64,000 nucleotides of DNA from Methanolobus vulcani (GTDB taxonomy: Archaea > Halobacteriota > Methanosarcinia > Methanosarcinales > Methanosarcinaceae): positions 186,001 to 250,000 of the forward strand of contig NZ_VIAQ01000012.1 in assembly GCF_006546655.1 (NCBI RefSeq), in the 5' to 3' direction. The notes under the pieces were generated by a model. It was given only the letters and a program-made list of their open reading frames with translations, did no database searches and was not told where the DNA came from. Shown here one piece after another: positions 19,920-29,263 of this stretch. How positions within the stretch are numbered: position 1 is the stretch's first letter; each line of letters opens with the position of its first letter. The position numbers and the translations under genes were made by a program.

Positions 19920-22900
19920 TTAATTCTCCCATTCGGATACTAATGTGTCATATGCTTCTGATTTTTCATCTCTATCACCTGTTTTGTCACCAACACCTTT
20001 TGGCCCAGAGCCTACAATTGTAGCTGCATATCCACTGAATCTAAACTTAATTGGAGCATTGTACCCTATCCATAAAATATTCCCATTATTACCTCTATTA
20101 AATGGATGAGGAACACGCTCTTCCTGTCTCACATACACCTGAGCATCATGCCCAAAATATGGATTGAACATACATTCATTATCGTTATCTATTACCTCGA
20201 AGCTCTTGTACTTTCCAATAACTTCATACTCCCAGACATTCACAGTACACACCCAGTTAGGCGGAAGCACAGGCAGACCACATGGAACATATTTCATGGA
20301 CCTTTCAAGCCTCTTTTCAATATTCTCAGCAAGTTGGCCTGTCAGTTTCTCGCTTGATTCGTCCAATTTGTTTTGTAACTCGTTGTTGATGTTCTCAAAA
20401 CACTGGTCAATGGTTTCCTGGCAGAGTTCAATTGACTTACAAATACCATCTGATATTCCTATACGTAGATCTGCTTCAAGACGATAAAGAACCGCATCCA
20501 TTTCATCAGAATCTATGGTAGGATTATCATTTTGTATCTTCTGACTGATGCGATACAGAATCTCATCCTGTAATGTGTTGTCGGCAGCCATGTCCACAAT
20601 TTCCTCATCAGAAAGTGAATCAAGATAAGTTTCTGTAATTGTGATCACATCCTCTTTGCTAATCCAGGTGCTTAGAACCGGATCACTGGAAATCTCATCA
20701 GCAATGGTTCCGGGAACCTGATCCCTGATGCTACGGCTGTATTCATCCATCATTTTACTGCGGTTCTCTTCAATAAAAGAGATGTCCGTTGAAACTCCGT
20801 TCTTGACAAGTTCCGTACTGTTGACTGCAAGATCTGCAAGCAGTGAATCGATCTCCGCATTAGCATCTGAAATGCTCTGGCTCATTGACTGAGAGATCAT
20901 ATCTTTAAGTGGTTCAGACGCTTCTGAAAGCGTCCCTGCAATATCATCTCCTATACCTGTAGAGAAAACACATACATTCCTGACAGCCAGCGGATAGACC
21001 GCCTTCCCTGTTGTGTCCTCCCATTTGTACTGACTCTGGATATCGAAATCCGGGTCATGGTAGAGATAATCAGGATACTGGTCTACAACGATTGTCATGT
21101 TCTCAGTCCAGTTGTACTTGCTACCCGGCATTCCCACAACCTCAATCGTTTCGATAATACCCATTTCAGCAGCCAGGGCTGTTGATGCTTTATCCATGGC
21201 GGGGTTGTTAAAGATAACATCTGTAGACACTTTATTTTGTACAAGATCAAGAAGAGAATGTCCCTGTTCTTTCTCAAAGGATTCGTCGATGTAAGTCTCA
21301 AAGGAATCTTCTGTCTCTTTGTTCCGTTCCCTGATTTCCCTGAGCAAACGGTCATAAGCTTCATTCTTTGAGATAGCACGACATGCAGCACTGCTTGTAC
21401 TGAACTGTCCTGAATTCATGTACTGAGATTGATCGATGAAATAATCTCGTTTAGAAGATTCTTCCATTTCGTCAGCAAGGTCAAGTGAAGCCTCCTGTAT
21501 CAATGTGATTGGATTCTCCCCCAGATTTTCACCAAGCAGAAATACTTCCCTTGTAGGATTGTCAGTATTTATGGAATCGAACATGCATTCCATTTCCTGA
21601 CTCAGATTCTTGTGAAGCCATGAAGGAATGTCGCAATAGACTTTCTCATCAGAGAGGTATGCTCCATCACTGTAAGTGTTGTATCCTTTTTCAATCTCAG
21701 CCAGATTTACATACTGGTCACGATACTTATCTGCTGCATCACTACACCCAAAATCCGGTTTTGGAATTCCATCAATGATCACAGTTGTATTCCTGTAATC
21801 ATTGGAGCTTCCTGAATCGTAAATGGCATCTTCTCCGACATAACCACCCGAAGGAAGATACTGATGATACACGATGCTTATGTATTCGGTTTCTGTCTGT
21901 TCATGGGGAACTGAAATTTCGTCTGAAATAAGATAATTTGTCAATGAACCGGAAGAATCACCGTCAAAATGATTCCAACTCCCTCCTCCTTCCGGGTCAG
22001 GACTATAAGTCTTGTATGACCAGTGATATGAATAATAGATATTCCAACGTGTTTTGACCTTGAACTTAACTTTATACGTAATCAGCCAATCAAAAGAATG
22101 ATTTTCATGAGATAGATAACCATCTGTCCTTTCAATATCCACCAGATTATCGTGGCCTATGTAATCATAAGTTACATCCACGTCCTCACAAACGATATTT
22201 GTAGAAACATGCTCCACATTTACGCTATTGAAATACCATTTGTGAGAGGAGGCATCCACACTTACTTTGTGATCAAAATCGAATATATCACTAAAGCTAT
22301 AGTCAGGAGAAAGTGCACATGTATGTGAAACTGACACTGGATGATGGCTTGTCCAGGTAATGTATTTGTCTGCCTTTGATTCACCTGTTTCGTAAGAAAC
22401 CGAATCATATGTCGTTGAACCAACCCACAGACTATAAGGAACAGCAGTGTTGAAACCATCCCTGAATACCTGACCCTGTACTGTGCCACTATATACCTCA
22501 TGTGTTACATCGTGCAGCAGGTCAGGATACTCATTGCTCCACTGGTCAACATCATTGTAGACCCAGTTACTGTAAACCTCATTGGTAAAATTGGAAACCG
22601 AAACTACTATTTTTGAATTATCAGCAACCTCTTCCATGGTTATGTTAGATTCCCTCATGGACTCATTGACACCCTGTTCAACACTTATATTGAAAGTGCC
22701 GTCACTTGACAGATCATCGTATGTTGTGCTGAGATTTTTACCGGAATCGTCCTCATATGAATTCGTTCCCTTTTTGACATCCTCATAGAGCACTTTGCCG
22801 TTGTAATAAGTGGTGTATGTCAAAGCCCAGGGGTCCACAGAATCGAAAACACGTTTCTGTGTGTAAAGAGTTCCGCAGTTCACGGAAGCGGACAATGAAG

Positions 22901-23987
22901 GATCCGTCACGATGTTCAGGGGACCATTCAGATAATGCTGCCACGGACCATAGATGAAAGTCCTGATGTTAGTGGCACCAAGCACAATATCCGATGTCAC
23001 TCCACCATTCAGCTCATTTTCATACTCATTTACCAGTTCTTCAAGCAGAGGTTCTCTGGAAGTGATAAGAGCACTCACATTCATGGAACCGGCTCTTGTA
23101 CTATTGTCTGTGAGGCCTACAATGGAATAATTGAGGTTTTCAACGGACATTGTATAATAAATAGGATATCCCGAATCATCTGTCGGTGACCTGCTTATTT
23201 CTCTTTTTAATGTTCCGTTGATCTTACCGATCCTTATCTGTAAAGGAGATACATCAGGATTAATATTGATTGCATAATTATTGAATGTGTGCTGATTCTC
23301 CTGATATGAGGTTTCAATATATTCATTGAAATATTCAGCCGTGATGTCTTTCAGGGGACTGGTGCCAACGTGGAACCAGTTAACTGCTTTCTCCTCGCCA
23401 TCATACTCTAAAACAAGATATGCATATCCGTATTCTGCATTTTCAGGTATTGTTATTTTTTCTTCAAATTCAGAAGATGTCCAGAACGAATGAGTTTCAT
23501 CGTAGGATATGGACTTGTAAACTGTACCGGAACCACTTTTAAGTATCAGGGTTCTTGGTTTGTCGGAAAAAAGGCATGATATGGCTTCGAATACATCTGA
23601 AGGAAGAGTTACATCTACCGTAATAATGTCTCCGGGTTCAGTATTCCTGTTATCCGGCTCAATGGAAAAACCATCCGATTCCATTGATTCGTATACAAGG
23701 TCTTCGGGTTTTATGACAGGATGCTCTCCCTGCCATGCGAGGGCTTCCATTCCCGCATAATTAAGACAGCGAGCGAGATCTGATGACGCAAATTCAACTG
23801 CCGTCTTTTCCATATCTGTAGTATCCGTATTGTGTATCACTTCTGCAAGTGCATAGTCTGTTTTTGTAAGGTATATCGATGCTATTACGGCAAAAAGCAG
23901 AATGAATATACCGATCACCGCAAACGGAATATAGGCCCGGGTGTCCTGGCTAAAGCTTCGTTTTTCGTTTTTGGGATCGGATATCAT
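19920..23987 (-). CDS. Large membrane-anchored surface protein, resembling haloarchaeal DUF7286
   Basis: A 1355-aa protein with one N-terminal membrane helix (about residues 20-43, AYIPFAVIGIFILLFAVIAS) after a short charged tail, then a long extracytoplasmic region. There are Tyr/Trp/Ser-rich beta regions in the first half. A helical, Asp/Glu-rich segment (about 960-1210) has repeats such as SMSQSISDANAEIDSLLADL and is likely coiled coil. The C-terminus is a beta-rich domain (LPVLPPNWVCTVNVWEYEV). From memory, this order matches haloarchaeal DUF7286, which occurs with pilus-like gene sets; I could not run a search. It is cotranscribed with the short anchored protein downstream and divergent from hisS and four pilin-like genes. 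Confidence 0.6.
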   Translation of the reverse strand: MISDPKNEKRSFSQDTRAYIPFAVIGIFILLFAVIASIYLTKTDYALAEVIHNTDTTDMEKTAVEFASSDLARCLNYAGMEALAWQGEHPVIKPEDLVYESMESDGFSIEPDNRNTEPGDIITVDVTLPSDVFEAISCLFSDKPRTLILKSGSGTVYKSISYDETHSFWTSSEFEEKITIPENAEYGYAYLVLEYDGEEKAVNWFHVGTSPLKDITAEYFNEYIETSYQENQHTFNNYAININPDVSPLQIRIGKINGTLKREISRSPTDDSGYPIYYTMSVENLNYSIVGLTDNSTRAGSMNVSALITSREPLLEELVNEYENELNGGVTSDIVLGATNIRTFIYGPWQHYLNGPLNIVTDPSLSASVNCGTLYTQKRVFDSVDPWALTYTTYYNGKVLYEDVKKGTNSYEDDSGKNLSTTYDDLSSDGTFNISVEQGVNESMRESNITMEEVADNSKIVVSVSNFTNEVYSNWVYNDVDQWSNEYPDLLHDVTHEVYSGTVQGQVFRDGFNTAVPYSLWVGSTTYDSVSYETGESKADKYITWTSHHPVSVSHTCALSPDYSFSDIFDFDHKVSVDASSHKWYFNSVNVEHVSTNIVCEDVDVTYDYIGHDNLVDIERTDGYLSHENHSFDWLITYKVKFKVKTRWNIYYSYHWSYKTYSPDPEGGGSWNHFDGDSSGSLTNYLISDEISVPHEQTETEYISIVYHQYLPSGGYVGEDAIYDSGSSNDYRNTTVIIDGIPKPDFGCSDAADKYRDQYVNLAEIEKGYNTYSDGAYLSDEKVYCDIPSWLHKNLSQEMECMFDSINTDNPTREVFLLGENLGENPITLIQEASLDLADEMEESSKRDYFIDQSQYMNSGQFSTSSAACRAISKNEAYDRLLREIRERNKETEDSFETYIDESFEKEQGHSLLDLVQNKVSTDVIFNNPAMDKASTALAAEMGIIETIEVVGMPGSKYNWTENMTIVVDQYPDYLYHDPDFDIQSQYKWEDTTGKAVYPLAVRNVCVFSTGIGDDIAGTLSEASEPLKDMISQSMSQSISDANAEIDSLLADLAVNSTELVKNGVSTDISFIEENRSKMMDEYSRSIRDQVPGTIADEISSDPVLSTWISKEDVITITETYLDSLSDEEIVDMAADNTLQDEILYRISQKIQNDNPTIDSDEMDAVLYRLEADLRIGISDGICKSIELCQETIDQCFENINNELQNKLDESSEKLTGQLAENIEKRLERSMKYVPCGLPVLPPNWVCTVNVWEYEVIGKYKSFEVIDNDNECMFNPYFGHDAQVYVRQEERVPHPFNRGNNGNILWIGYNAPIKFRFSGYAATIVGSGPKGVGDKTGDRDEKSEAYDTLVSEWEN

Positions 23988-24351
23988 AAGACTTACCTTT
24001 TTTCAGCTTTTGTGAGCTGGACATTGCAGGTAAGAAGAATATTTAAACGTTGTTATTTTATTCTATTTTAAGTTAAATTTTATAACTGTACTTAGATATT
24101 CATTTATGAAACTGAAAAATAAAATATTGAAAGACAAAAAATACAGTATTTGCTTATTTGCTCTTATATAGATAAGAACTAATCGAAACTGTAAAATATA
24201 CTACATTTATAGTAGCAGACATAATTAACAGGAAGTTGCAATTATTCATTCAGCTTTCTCACAACTAACTGAGCAATACTTGCTTACAGAATTCATGCAT
24301 TTGAATTCATAATTTGATATTTACAATTCACACTTATCAGGTTGACACAAA
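23988..24351. other. Divergent promoter region between the surface-protein operon and hisS
   Basis: An AT-rich 364-bp gap with several TATA-like stretches on both strands (for example ATTTAAACG near 24040 for the minus side). No structured RNA or clear operator was found. Confidence 0.45.
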
Positions 24352-25587
24352 ATGAAGATCACTAAACCACGAGGCACACGTGACTTCCTCCCAGAGGACA
24401 CAAGGAAAAGAAGATATGTAGAAGGTATACTGCGTCAGGTAGTCAAAAACTGGGGATTCAGCGAAATCATCACTCCTACATTTGAGAATCTCGAGCTATT
24501 TACTCTCAAATCAGGCGAGGGAATTATTGGGGAACTTTATAATTTCACTGACAAAGGTGATAGGGAAATGACACTGCGTCCTGAGCTGACCGCACCTGTA
24601 ATGAGGATGTATGTCAACGAGATGCAGGCTTATCAGCAGCCTTTGAAATTATTTTACTTTGAGAACTGTTTCAGGTATGAGAGACCACAGAAAGGACGCT
24701 TCAGAGAGTTCTGGCAGTTCGGCGTAGAACTTATCGGAAGCAGAAGAATGGATGCTGATGCTGAAGTGATTGCCCTTGCAACAGAAATGCTAAAGTCCGT
24801 AGGTATAAAAGGCGACCTTAACGTAAACAACCTTGGAGTTATCAGGCATCTTCTCAGTGTTCTGGAAAATGAACAGCAGAGCCAGATCATGAGACTTGTT
24901 GACAAGAAAGATTATGAAGGACTTGATAACTTCCTGGAGGATATTAACGCTCCTGCTGACCTTCGTCAGAAACTTATCGAACTTATCTCACTTACTGGTA
25001 ATGATGCGATAGCAAAAGCAAGAGATATTCTGGGAGATCTTCCTGAAATAGACGATTTCCAGGAACTTCTTACTATGCTGGATGCCTACGGTGTGGAATA
25101 CACAATTAACTTTGGAATTGCCAGGGGACTTGATTATTACACAGGAACCGTTTTCGAGATTTACGCAGAAGGACTCGGTGCACAGAACCAGGTCTGTGGT
25201 GGCGGTTCATACCAGCTTATCCAGCTTTTCGGTGGCGGAGATGTTCCTTCAACAGGATTCGGGCTTGGTTTTGATAGGATAATGGAAGTATGTGAACTTG
25301 AAGCACCTGATGATGCACCTGTTGTGATTATTGCAAAGGACAGCACACGTCTTGATGCAATAAAAGCAGCCAATGAATTTAGAAAACACGTGCCAGTATA
25401 CAATGATCTGATGAAGAGAAACTTCAAAGCTCAGTTATCATATGCCAATAACATTGGTGCAAAGCATGTTATCATCATTGGTGAAAAGGAAGTTGAAGCC
25501 GGGAAAGTCATGTTAAAGGACATGACCAGTGGTGAGCAGGAGCTTCTGAGTCTCGATGAGGTCATTACAAAGCTCACAAACAAATGA
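24352..25587 (+). CDS. hisS: Histidyl-tRNA synthetase
   Basis: A 411-aa class II synthetase. Motif 1 region is [11 protein letters not shown]; motif 2 is [20 protein letters not shown]; histidine-A motif is [13 protein letters not shown]; motif 3 is [13 protein letters not shown]-terminal anticodon-binding domain follows. AGGTTGAC precedes the ATG. The stop overlaps the start of the next gene by 4 nt (ATGA), so hisS heads an operon with four pilin-like genes, an unusual partner set for a tRNA synthetase. Confidence 0.96.
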   Translation: MKITKPRGTRDFLPEDTRKRRYVEGILRQVVKNWGFSEIITPTFENLELFTLKSGEGIIGELYNFTDKGDREMTLRPELTAPVMRMYVNEMQAYQQPLKLFYFENCFRYERPQKGRFREFWQFGVELIGSRRMDADAEVIALATEMLKSVGIKGDLNVNNLGVIRHLLSVLENEQQSQIMRLVDKKDYEGLDNFLEDINAPADLRQKLIELISLTGNDAIAKARDILGDLPEIDDFQELLTMLDAYGVEYTINFGIARGLDYYTGTVFEIYAEGLGAQNQVCGGGSYQLIQLFGGGDVPSTGFGLGFDRIMEVCELEAPDDAPVVIIAKDSTRLDAIKAANEFRKHVPVYNDLMKRNFKAQLSYANNIGAKHVIIIGEKEVEAGKVMLKDMTSGEQELLSLDEVITKLTNK

Positions 25588-26075
25588 CCCTTTTTTCTAG
25601 AACTTTTCTAAAAAACGAGAGGGCAGCAGATGCCCTCCCAATGAGATTGGTGCTTGCTGTAATAGTAATAGGGGCACTGCTAATCCTGATGACAGGTGCA
25701 GTTTCCTCTTTGATCGAAAGTGAGGAAACATACACAACCAGATCAATCATTTCTGAAATAGAATCAAATGCAGAACAAATGTCAGCCAAAGGCACAGGCA
25801 GCATTGTCACACTTGATGTGAATGTACCTTCTGGTGTTGAGATCACATTTGGAGCGATTCCTGACCATGAAAATGCCTGGCCCTCTGATGCTGAAAACTA
25901 TTATTTTGAACTAAATGGGAAGCAGACCATTGGACAGTCGTCCGCATATTATTCCAATAAGGCATTAGATAGTTGTTTTATCCTTGATTCCGGACCACAT
26001 GTATTGACTCTTAAAAGTGTGCGCGATCAAAATGGAAAAATTTTTATTACACTTTGTGATAAGTCGCAACCGTAA
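25584..26075 (+). CDS. Pilin-like protein with one N-terminal membrane helix (1)
   Basis: A 163-aa protein: charged N-terminus ([12 protein letters not shown]), one long hydrophobic helix (residues about 21-45) and a soluble outer domain of beta character ending DKSQP. This is the layout of archaeal minor pilins or TadE-like pseudopilins. It overlaps hisS by 4 nt and ends 1 nt before the next ATG (TAATG), implying translational coupling. Family is not recognised with certainty. Confidence 0.6.
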   Translation: MTLFSRTFLKNERAADALPMRLVLAVIVIGALLILMTGAVSSLIESEETYTTRSIISEIESNAEQMSAKGTGSIVTLDVNVPSGVEITFGAIPDHENAWPSDAENYYFELNGKQTIGQSSAYYSNKALDSCFILDSGPHVLTLKSVRDQNGKIFITLCDKSQP

Positions 26076-26704
26076 TGAAAAAACAAAAAGAAGTTTGTAT
26101 TCACCATTTAATCACAGATGATTCTGCATGGGCAGACTTGCTGCTCTCAAAAACGGCACTAATACTGGCTACTGTAACAATATTAATGGCGGTTTACAGT
26201 CTTGCAGGCAGCTCTTCAGACCTTGTAAGAAAAGATGAATTGGAGATCATAACCGTGGATATTGCTTCAAATATAGATTCAATGGGAGCGGCACATTCTG
26301 ATAGTTCAATCAGTTACTTGGAATTAAATCCAGAAAGGTATGAACAGCAATTAACTCTAAAAAGTGACCTGAACATATCAATCAGCGGTGAATACGTATT
26401 CTGCACACTCAAAGAGAACGGACATGATATTTCAGCAGCCAGGCAGCTAAGTTACAGGACACTTACCCTGAATCCCCAGGAATTGCGCAATATACTCACA
26501 GGCACCTTCGGCGCAGACGGCAACATCAGCCAGCCGATAATTTCAGTATTCCCATACGCGGATGTTACTGAATTTCTTGCCGGCATGGGAACTGATGAAC
26601 TTTATGTGAACATGAGTAAAGAGATTCACATTCAGAGAACAACGATATTTGTTACAGATGGAAGTGAGGTGAACGGACTTGAATATGTCCTCGTTTACCA
26701 GTGA
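26075..26704 (+). CDS. Pilin-like protein with one N-terminal membrane helix (2)
   Basis: A 209-aa protein. A polar N-terminus of about 25 residues precedes a helix (LSKTALILATVTILMAVYSLAG), then an outer domain with conserved-looking ISGEYVFCTL. The ATG shares a base with the upstream stop, and the 3' end overlaps the next gene by 26 nt. The function is unknown; it is probably a subunit of the same surface assembly as its neighbours. Confidence 0.6.
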   Translation: MKKQKEVCIHHLITDDSAWADLLLSKTALILATVTILMAVYSLAGSSSDLVRKDELEIITVDIASNIDSMGAAHSDSSISYLELNPERYEQQLTLKSDLNISISGEYVFCTLKENGHDISAARQLSYRTLTLNPQELRNILTGTFGADGNISQPIISVFPYADVTEFLAGMGTDELYVNMSKEIHIQRTTIFVTDGSEVNGLEYVLVYQ

Positions 26705-27185
26705 TGAGAGAGCACTTCTTGAACCGAATAATGACATCATAGCCACGGCTCTCGTTGTAATTGGCTTTGTAGTGTTTGCTGCAATCCTTTCAAAGACATA
26801 TATCGCATTCAATGATAACTCCCATGCACTTGAGAACTATGAACAGGCTGCCATGATAGTAAATGACATTGCATCCTATCCTCCACTTCAGGGAAGCCGA
26901 CAGGAACTCATCTCCGCACAGACTCTGGATTTGCTGGCAGATTCTTCACAAGACCCGCAGTCACATTACATGTTCTTCCACAGATTCTCATCAAATCTTG
27001 ATTTCTATGTAGAAGCACGAACAGATGACGGGAACTATCACTGGACCATCAGCAATGGAAACACTGCACTGAATGGAAGGGATGTCATAGCTGCATCCGT
27101 CCCTGTTGTAATAGAACTTGGCAGCAATGCACGCTGTGAACCCGGAACAATAACTGTAAAACTTGTGCAGAACGGATGGAATTGA
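26679..27185 (+). CDS. Pilin-like protein with one N-terminal membrane helix (3)
   Basis: A 168-aa protein with one N-terminal helix (DIIATALVVIGFVVFAAILSKTY) and a soluble outer domain ending in a beta segment (GTITVKLVQNGWN). The TTG at 26679 lies 6 nt after GAGGTGA, whereas the ATG at 26685 lies 12 nt after it, so TTG is favoured. The start is inside the upstream gene, typical of tightly coupled operons. Role is unknown. Confidence 0.6.
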   Translation: MNMSSFTSDERALLEPNNDIIATALVVIGFVVFAAILSKTYIAFNDNSHALENYEQAAMIVNDIASYPPLQGSRQELISAQTLDLLADSSQDPQSHYMFFHRFSSNLDFYVEARTDDGNYHWTISNGNTALNGRDVIAASVPVVIELGSNARCEPGTITVKLVQNGWN

Positions 27186-27226
27186 GGATCTAACCCTGAA
27201 AACAAAATCAAAAACGGTGAATATGA

Positions 27227-28402
27227 ATGAGATTTATAGATGATGAAAAGGGATTTTCTACCAGCATAGATGCAATTTTATTTCTCATACTGGTATCCGT
27301 TTCTGCAGTGATACTGTTCCCTTCACTTGCTGCAGATGAGCAGTATCGTTCCGCATCCTATTCATCAGCACAGGACATGGATACCCGGCTTATGAATACG
27401 ATCATGAGCAGTACCGTGGAGGAGTTTGAATACACAGTAAAACCAGCCGAAATTGCCGGGATTGAAGTTAATCTGTCGGAAGATTCCATCCTTGAAAATG
27501 CAGAAGAAACACTATTTGCAAAAGAGCAACAACATCGAACCTTTTCTGACCTTGTGGCCGAAGGTCTGGTATTTGGCCTGGTAATGGAAAAGAATGGTAC
27601 TGAAAAGCCTCTAAATCCCATGACAAAGATGCAGAGTATTGAAACCGAAAAAGCCATTGAAGAACATCTTGAAATGACAATAGGACAGAGATACAATTAC
27701 AGATTTGAAGCACACTGGCAACCTGTTTCAGGATACAATATACACAGCGACATAGTAGTTGGTCAATCTGCTCCGGCGGATGCAATTAAACAAAATGCCA
27801 GAATATCAGTTCCTGTGACATATGCCGTCACCAGGGATGAAATATGCCAGCCATTCAACGAGAGCAGTATATACGCAGCCATTAGTTCATCTGATCCTGA
27901 CAAAGAACTTCATGAAATGTTTAATTCCAGTATTGATATAGCATCAGAAGGATCTTCAGGGATAATCACTGAAATCGTATTTCCATATGAATACCTCTCA
28001 TCACTCAATGGAACTGAAATATCAATTGATAGTGAACAACTTGCATGCATTGCAGGACCGGATAATGCAAATTACAGTAGTCCAATTATTAAGAGTGCAC
28101 TTGGATGCATGAACTACACCGTGAAAGACCTGTATGGACTTAACGTTGAACTGACAACTGAGGAACAAAGTATCAATCTGGATATTGTGGATACTGTACA
28201 TGACTTTATCAAAGAGAAGAATACGAACCAGATATCAGAGTACATATTAAGTAGCCAGAGTGAGGATATCAACCAGACTATTGCGCTTATGTGCAATGCA
28301 TCAGAGAACACTAGCAGGCTTGAACTTGCAAATACGCAGATCTCAAAAATCTACAGGACTGCCAATACCGGTGGAGCAGACATCGTAATTATAATCTGGT
28401 AA
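27227..28402 (+). CDS. Pilin-like protein with one N-terminal membrane helix (4), DUF7284-like
   Basis: A 391-aa protein. The N-terminus (DDEKGFSTSIDAILFLILVSVSAVILFPSL) resembles a class III prepilin signal: charged, KG, then a hydrophobic stretch. The haloarchaeal DUF7284 N-terminus, as I recall it, is very similar (STVxDAALFLLLV). The outer region is long, with two Cys near 268-285 and a terminal hydrophobic strand (ADIVIIIW). GGTGA lies 7 nt before ATG 27227. It is the last gene of the hisS operon; an inverted-repeat region follows. Confidence 0.6.
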   Translation: MRFIDDEKGFSTSIDAILFLILVSVSAVILFPSLAADEQYRSASYSSAQDMDTRLMNTIMSSTVEEFEYTVKPAEIAGIEVNLSEDSILENAEETLFAKEQQHRTFSDLVAEGLVFGLVMEKNGTEKPLNPMTKMQSIETEKAIEEHLEMTIGQRYNYRFEAHWQPVSGYNIHSDIVVGQSAPADAIKQNARISVPVTYAVTRDEICQPFNESSIYAAISSSDPDKELHEMFNSSIDIASEGSSGIITEIVFPYEYLSSLNGTEISIDSEQLACIAGPDNANYSSPIIKSALGCMNYTVKDLYGLNVELTTEEQSINLDIVDTVHDFIKEKNTNQISEYILSSQSEDINQTIALMCNASENTSRLELANTQISKIYRTANTGGADIVIIIW

Positions 28403-28498
28403 GGATGGTTTCTTATGGAAATTCGCATCACATCAATCATAACATATATATGAGATGATTGACTTCATAGGTAGCACTTCGCCAATCATATTAACATT

Positions 28499-28534
28499 TT
28501 ATCGAACCGACTCCCAAGTTCAAGAGTTCGATAA
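28499..28534. repeat. Inverted repeat upstream of rpsO (1)
   Basis: Nine-base arms TTATCGAAC and GTTCGATAA separated by 18 nt. It lies in the 221-bp gap between the pilin-like operon and rpsO. It could act as the end of the upstream transcript or a control site for rpsO. Confidence 0.5.
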
Positions 28535-28547
28535 GGATCAAAATATA

Positions 28548-28578
28548 CTATATTGAATTCCATCTAAATTCAATATAG
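28548..28578. promoter_or_regulatory. Inverted repeat upstream of rpsO (2), at the likely promoter
   Basis: Twelve-base perfect arms (CTATATTGAATT/AATTCAATATAG) separated by 7 nt. An AAATATACTA TATA-like element overlaps the left arm, so the right arm would lie at the transcript start. This fits an operator, or a hairpin in the S15 leader. Confidence 0.5.
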
Positions 28579-28623
28579 ACCTATTAAATCAAAACTTAAA
28601 TTACAATTATCAGGAGGAAGCTA

Positions 28624-29082
28624 ATGGCAAAAATGCACACCCGTAGGAAAGGAAACTCCGGACCTACAAGACCACTTCGCACAGAAGTACCTTCATGGTC
28701 AACAATGACCGCAGACGAAATTAAAGAGGTAGTTACCGACCTCTGGAAGCAGGGAATGAGCACAAGCGAGATCGGAATGATCCTTAGGGACAAGTATGGA
28801 GTACCTGATGTTAAGCTCGCAACTGGCAATAAGATCACAAAGATCCTTAAGGACAACGGTGAGAAGTTCGCTGTACCTGAAGATCTCTACAACCTTATCG
28901 TAAAGGCAATCGGAATGAGAAAGCACATGAACTACAACCACAAGGATGTACACAACAAGCGTGCTCTCCAGAATACCGAATCCAAAATCAGAAGATTGGT
29001 AAAATACTACCAGTCCGCAAAGGTTCTTCCAGCTGACTGGAAATACAAGCCAGAAACAGCTGAGATGCTGATCACCAGATAA
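28624..29082 (+). CDS. rpsO: 30S ribosomal protein S15
   Basis: The 152-aa archaeal form of S15 (eukaryotic uS15 type): an N-terminal archaeal extension ([13 protein letters not shown]) and the rRNA-binding core ([26 protein letters not shown]). AGGAGG lies before the ATG. In many archaea rpsO is followed directly by the recJ-like gene, pcc1 and rps3ae; here a UDP-GlcNAc gene set intervenes. A strong hairpin terminator follows. Confidence 0.97.
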   Translation: MAKMHTRRKGNSGPTRPLRTEVPSWSTMTADEIKEVVTDLWKQGMSTSEIGMILRDKYGVPDVKLATGNKITKILKDNGEKFAVPEDLYNLIVKAIGMRKHMNYNHKDVHNKRALQNTESKIRRLVKYYQSAKVLPADWKYKPETAEMLITR

Positions 29083-29103
29083 GCATATTTCAATTATAAA
29101 CTC

Positions 29104-29127
29104 TTGTTTGGCCTATTGGTCAAACAA
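29104..29127 (+). terminator. Terminator after rpsO
   Basis: TTGTTTG/CAAACAA arms extended by a G-T and two C-G pairs give a 10-bp stem with a 4-nt loop, followed by AAAACTTTTCTCTTTTTTC. Confidence 0.7.
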
Positions 29128-29232
29128 AACTTTTCTCTTTTTTCATTGTTCCTATATTTCAGCGGTAGCTCTATACATGAATTAATCCAAGAGTAGAAAT
29201 CTATCGTTATCTAAAACACTTATGAAGGTAAC

Positions 29233-29240
29233 TTATAAAT
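29233..29240 (+). promoter_or_regulatory. TATA box for the glm gene group
   Basis: TTATAAAT centred 27 bp before ATG 29264, with no ribosome-binding site between. The spacing suggests a leaderless or nearly leaderless transcript for the first glmU-like gene. Confidence 0.5.
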
Positions 29241-29263
29241 TGTTTTAAAGAGCATTATATGCC

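Noticed and set aside
28499-28534. tRNA-like fragment (AGTTCAAGAGTTCG) as an attachment-site remnant
   Set aside because: It resembles a T-arm only loosely; no other arms fold, and no integrase is nearby.
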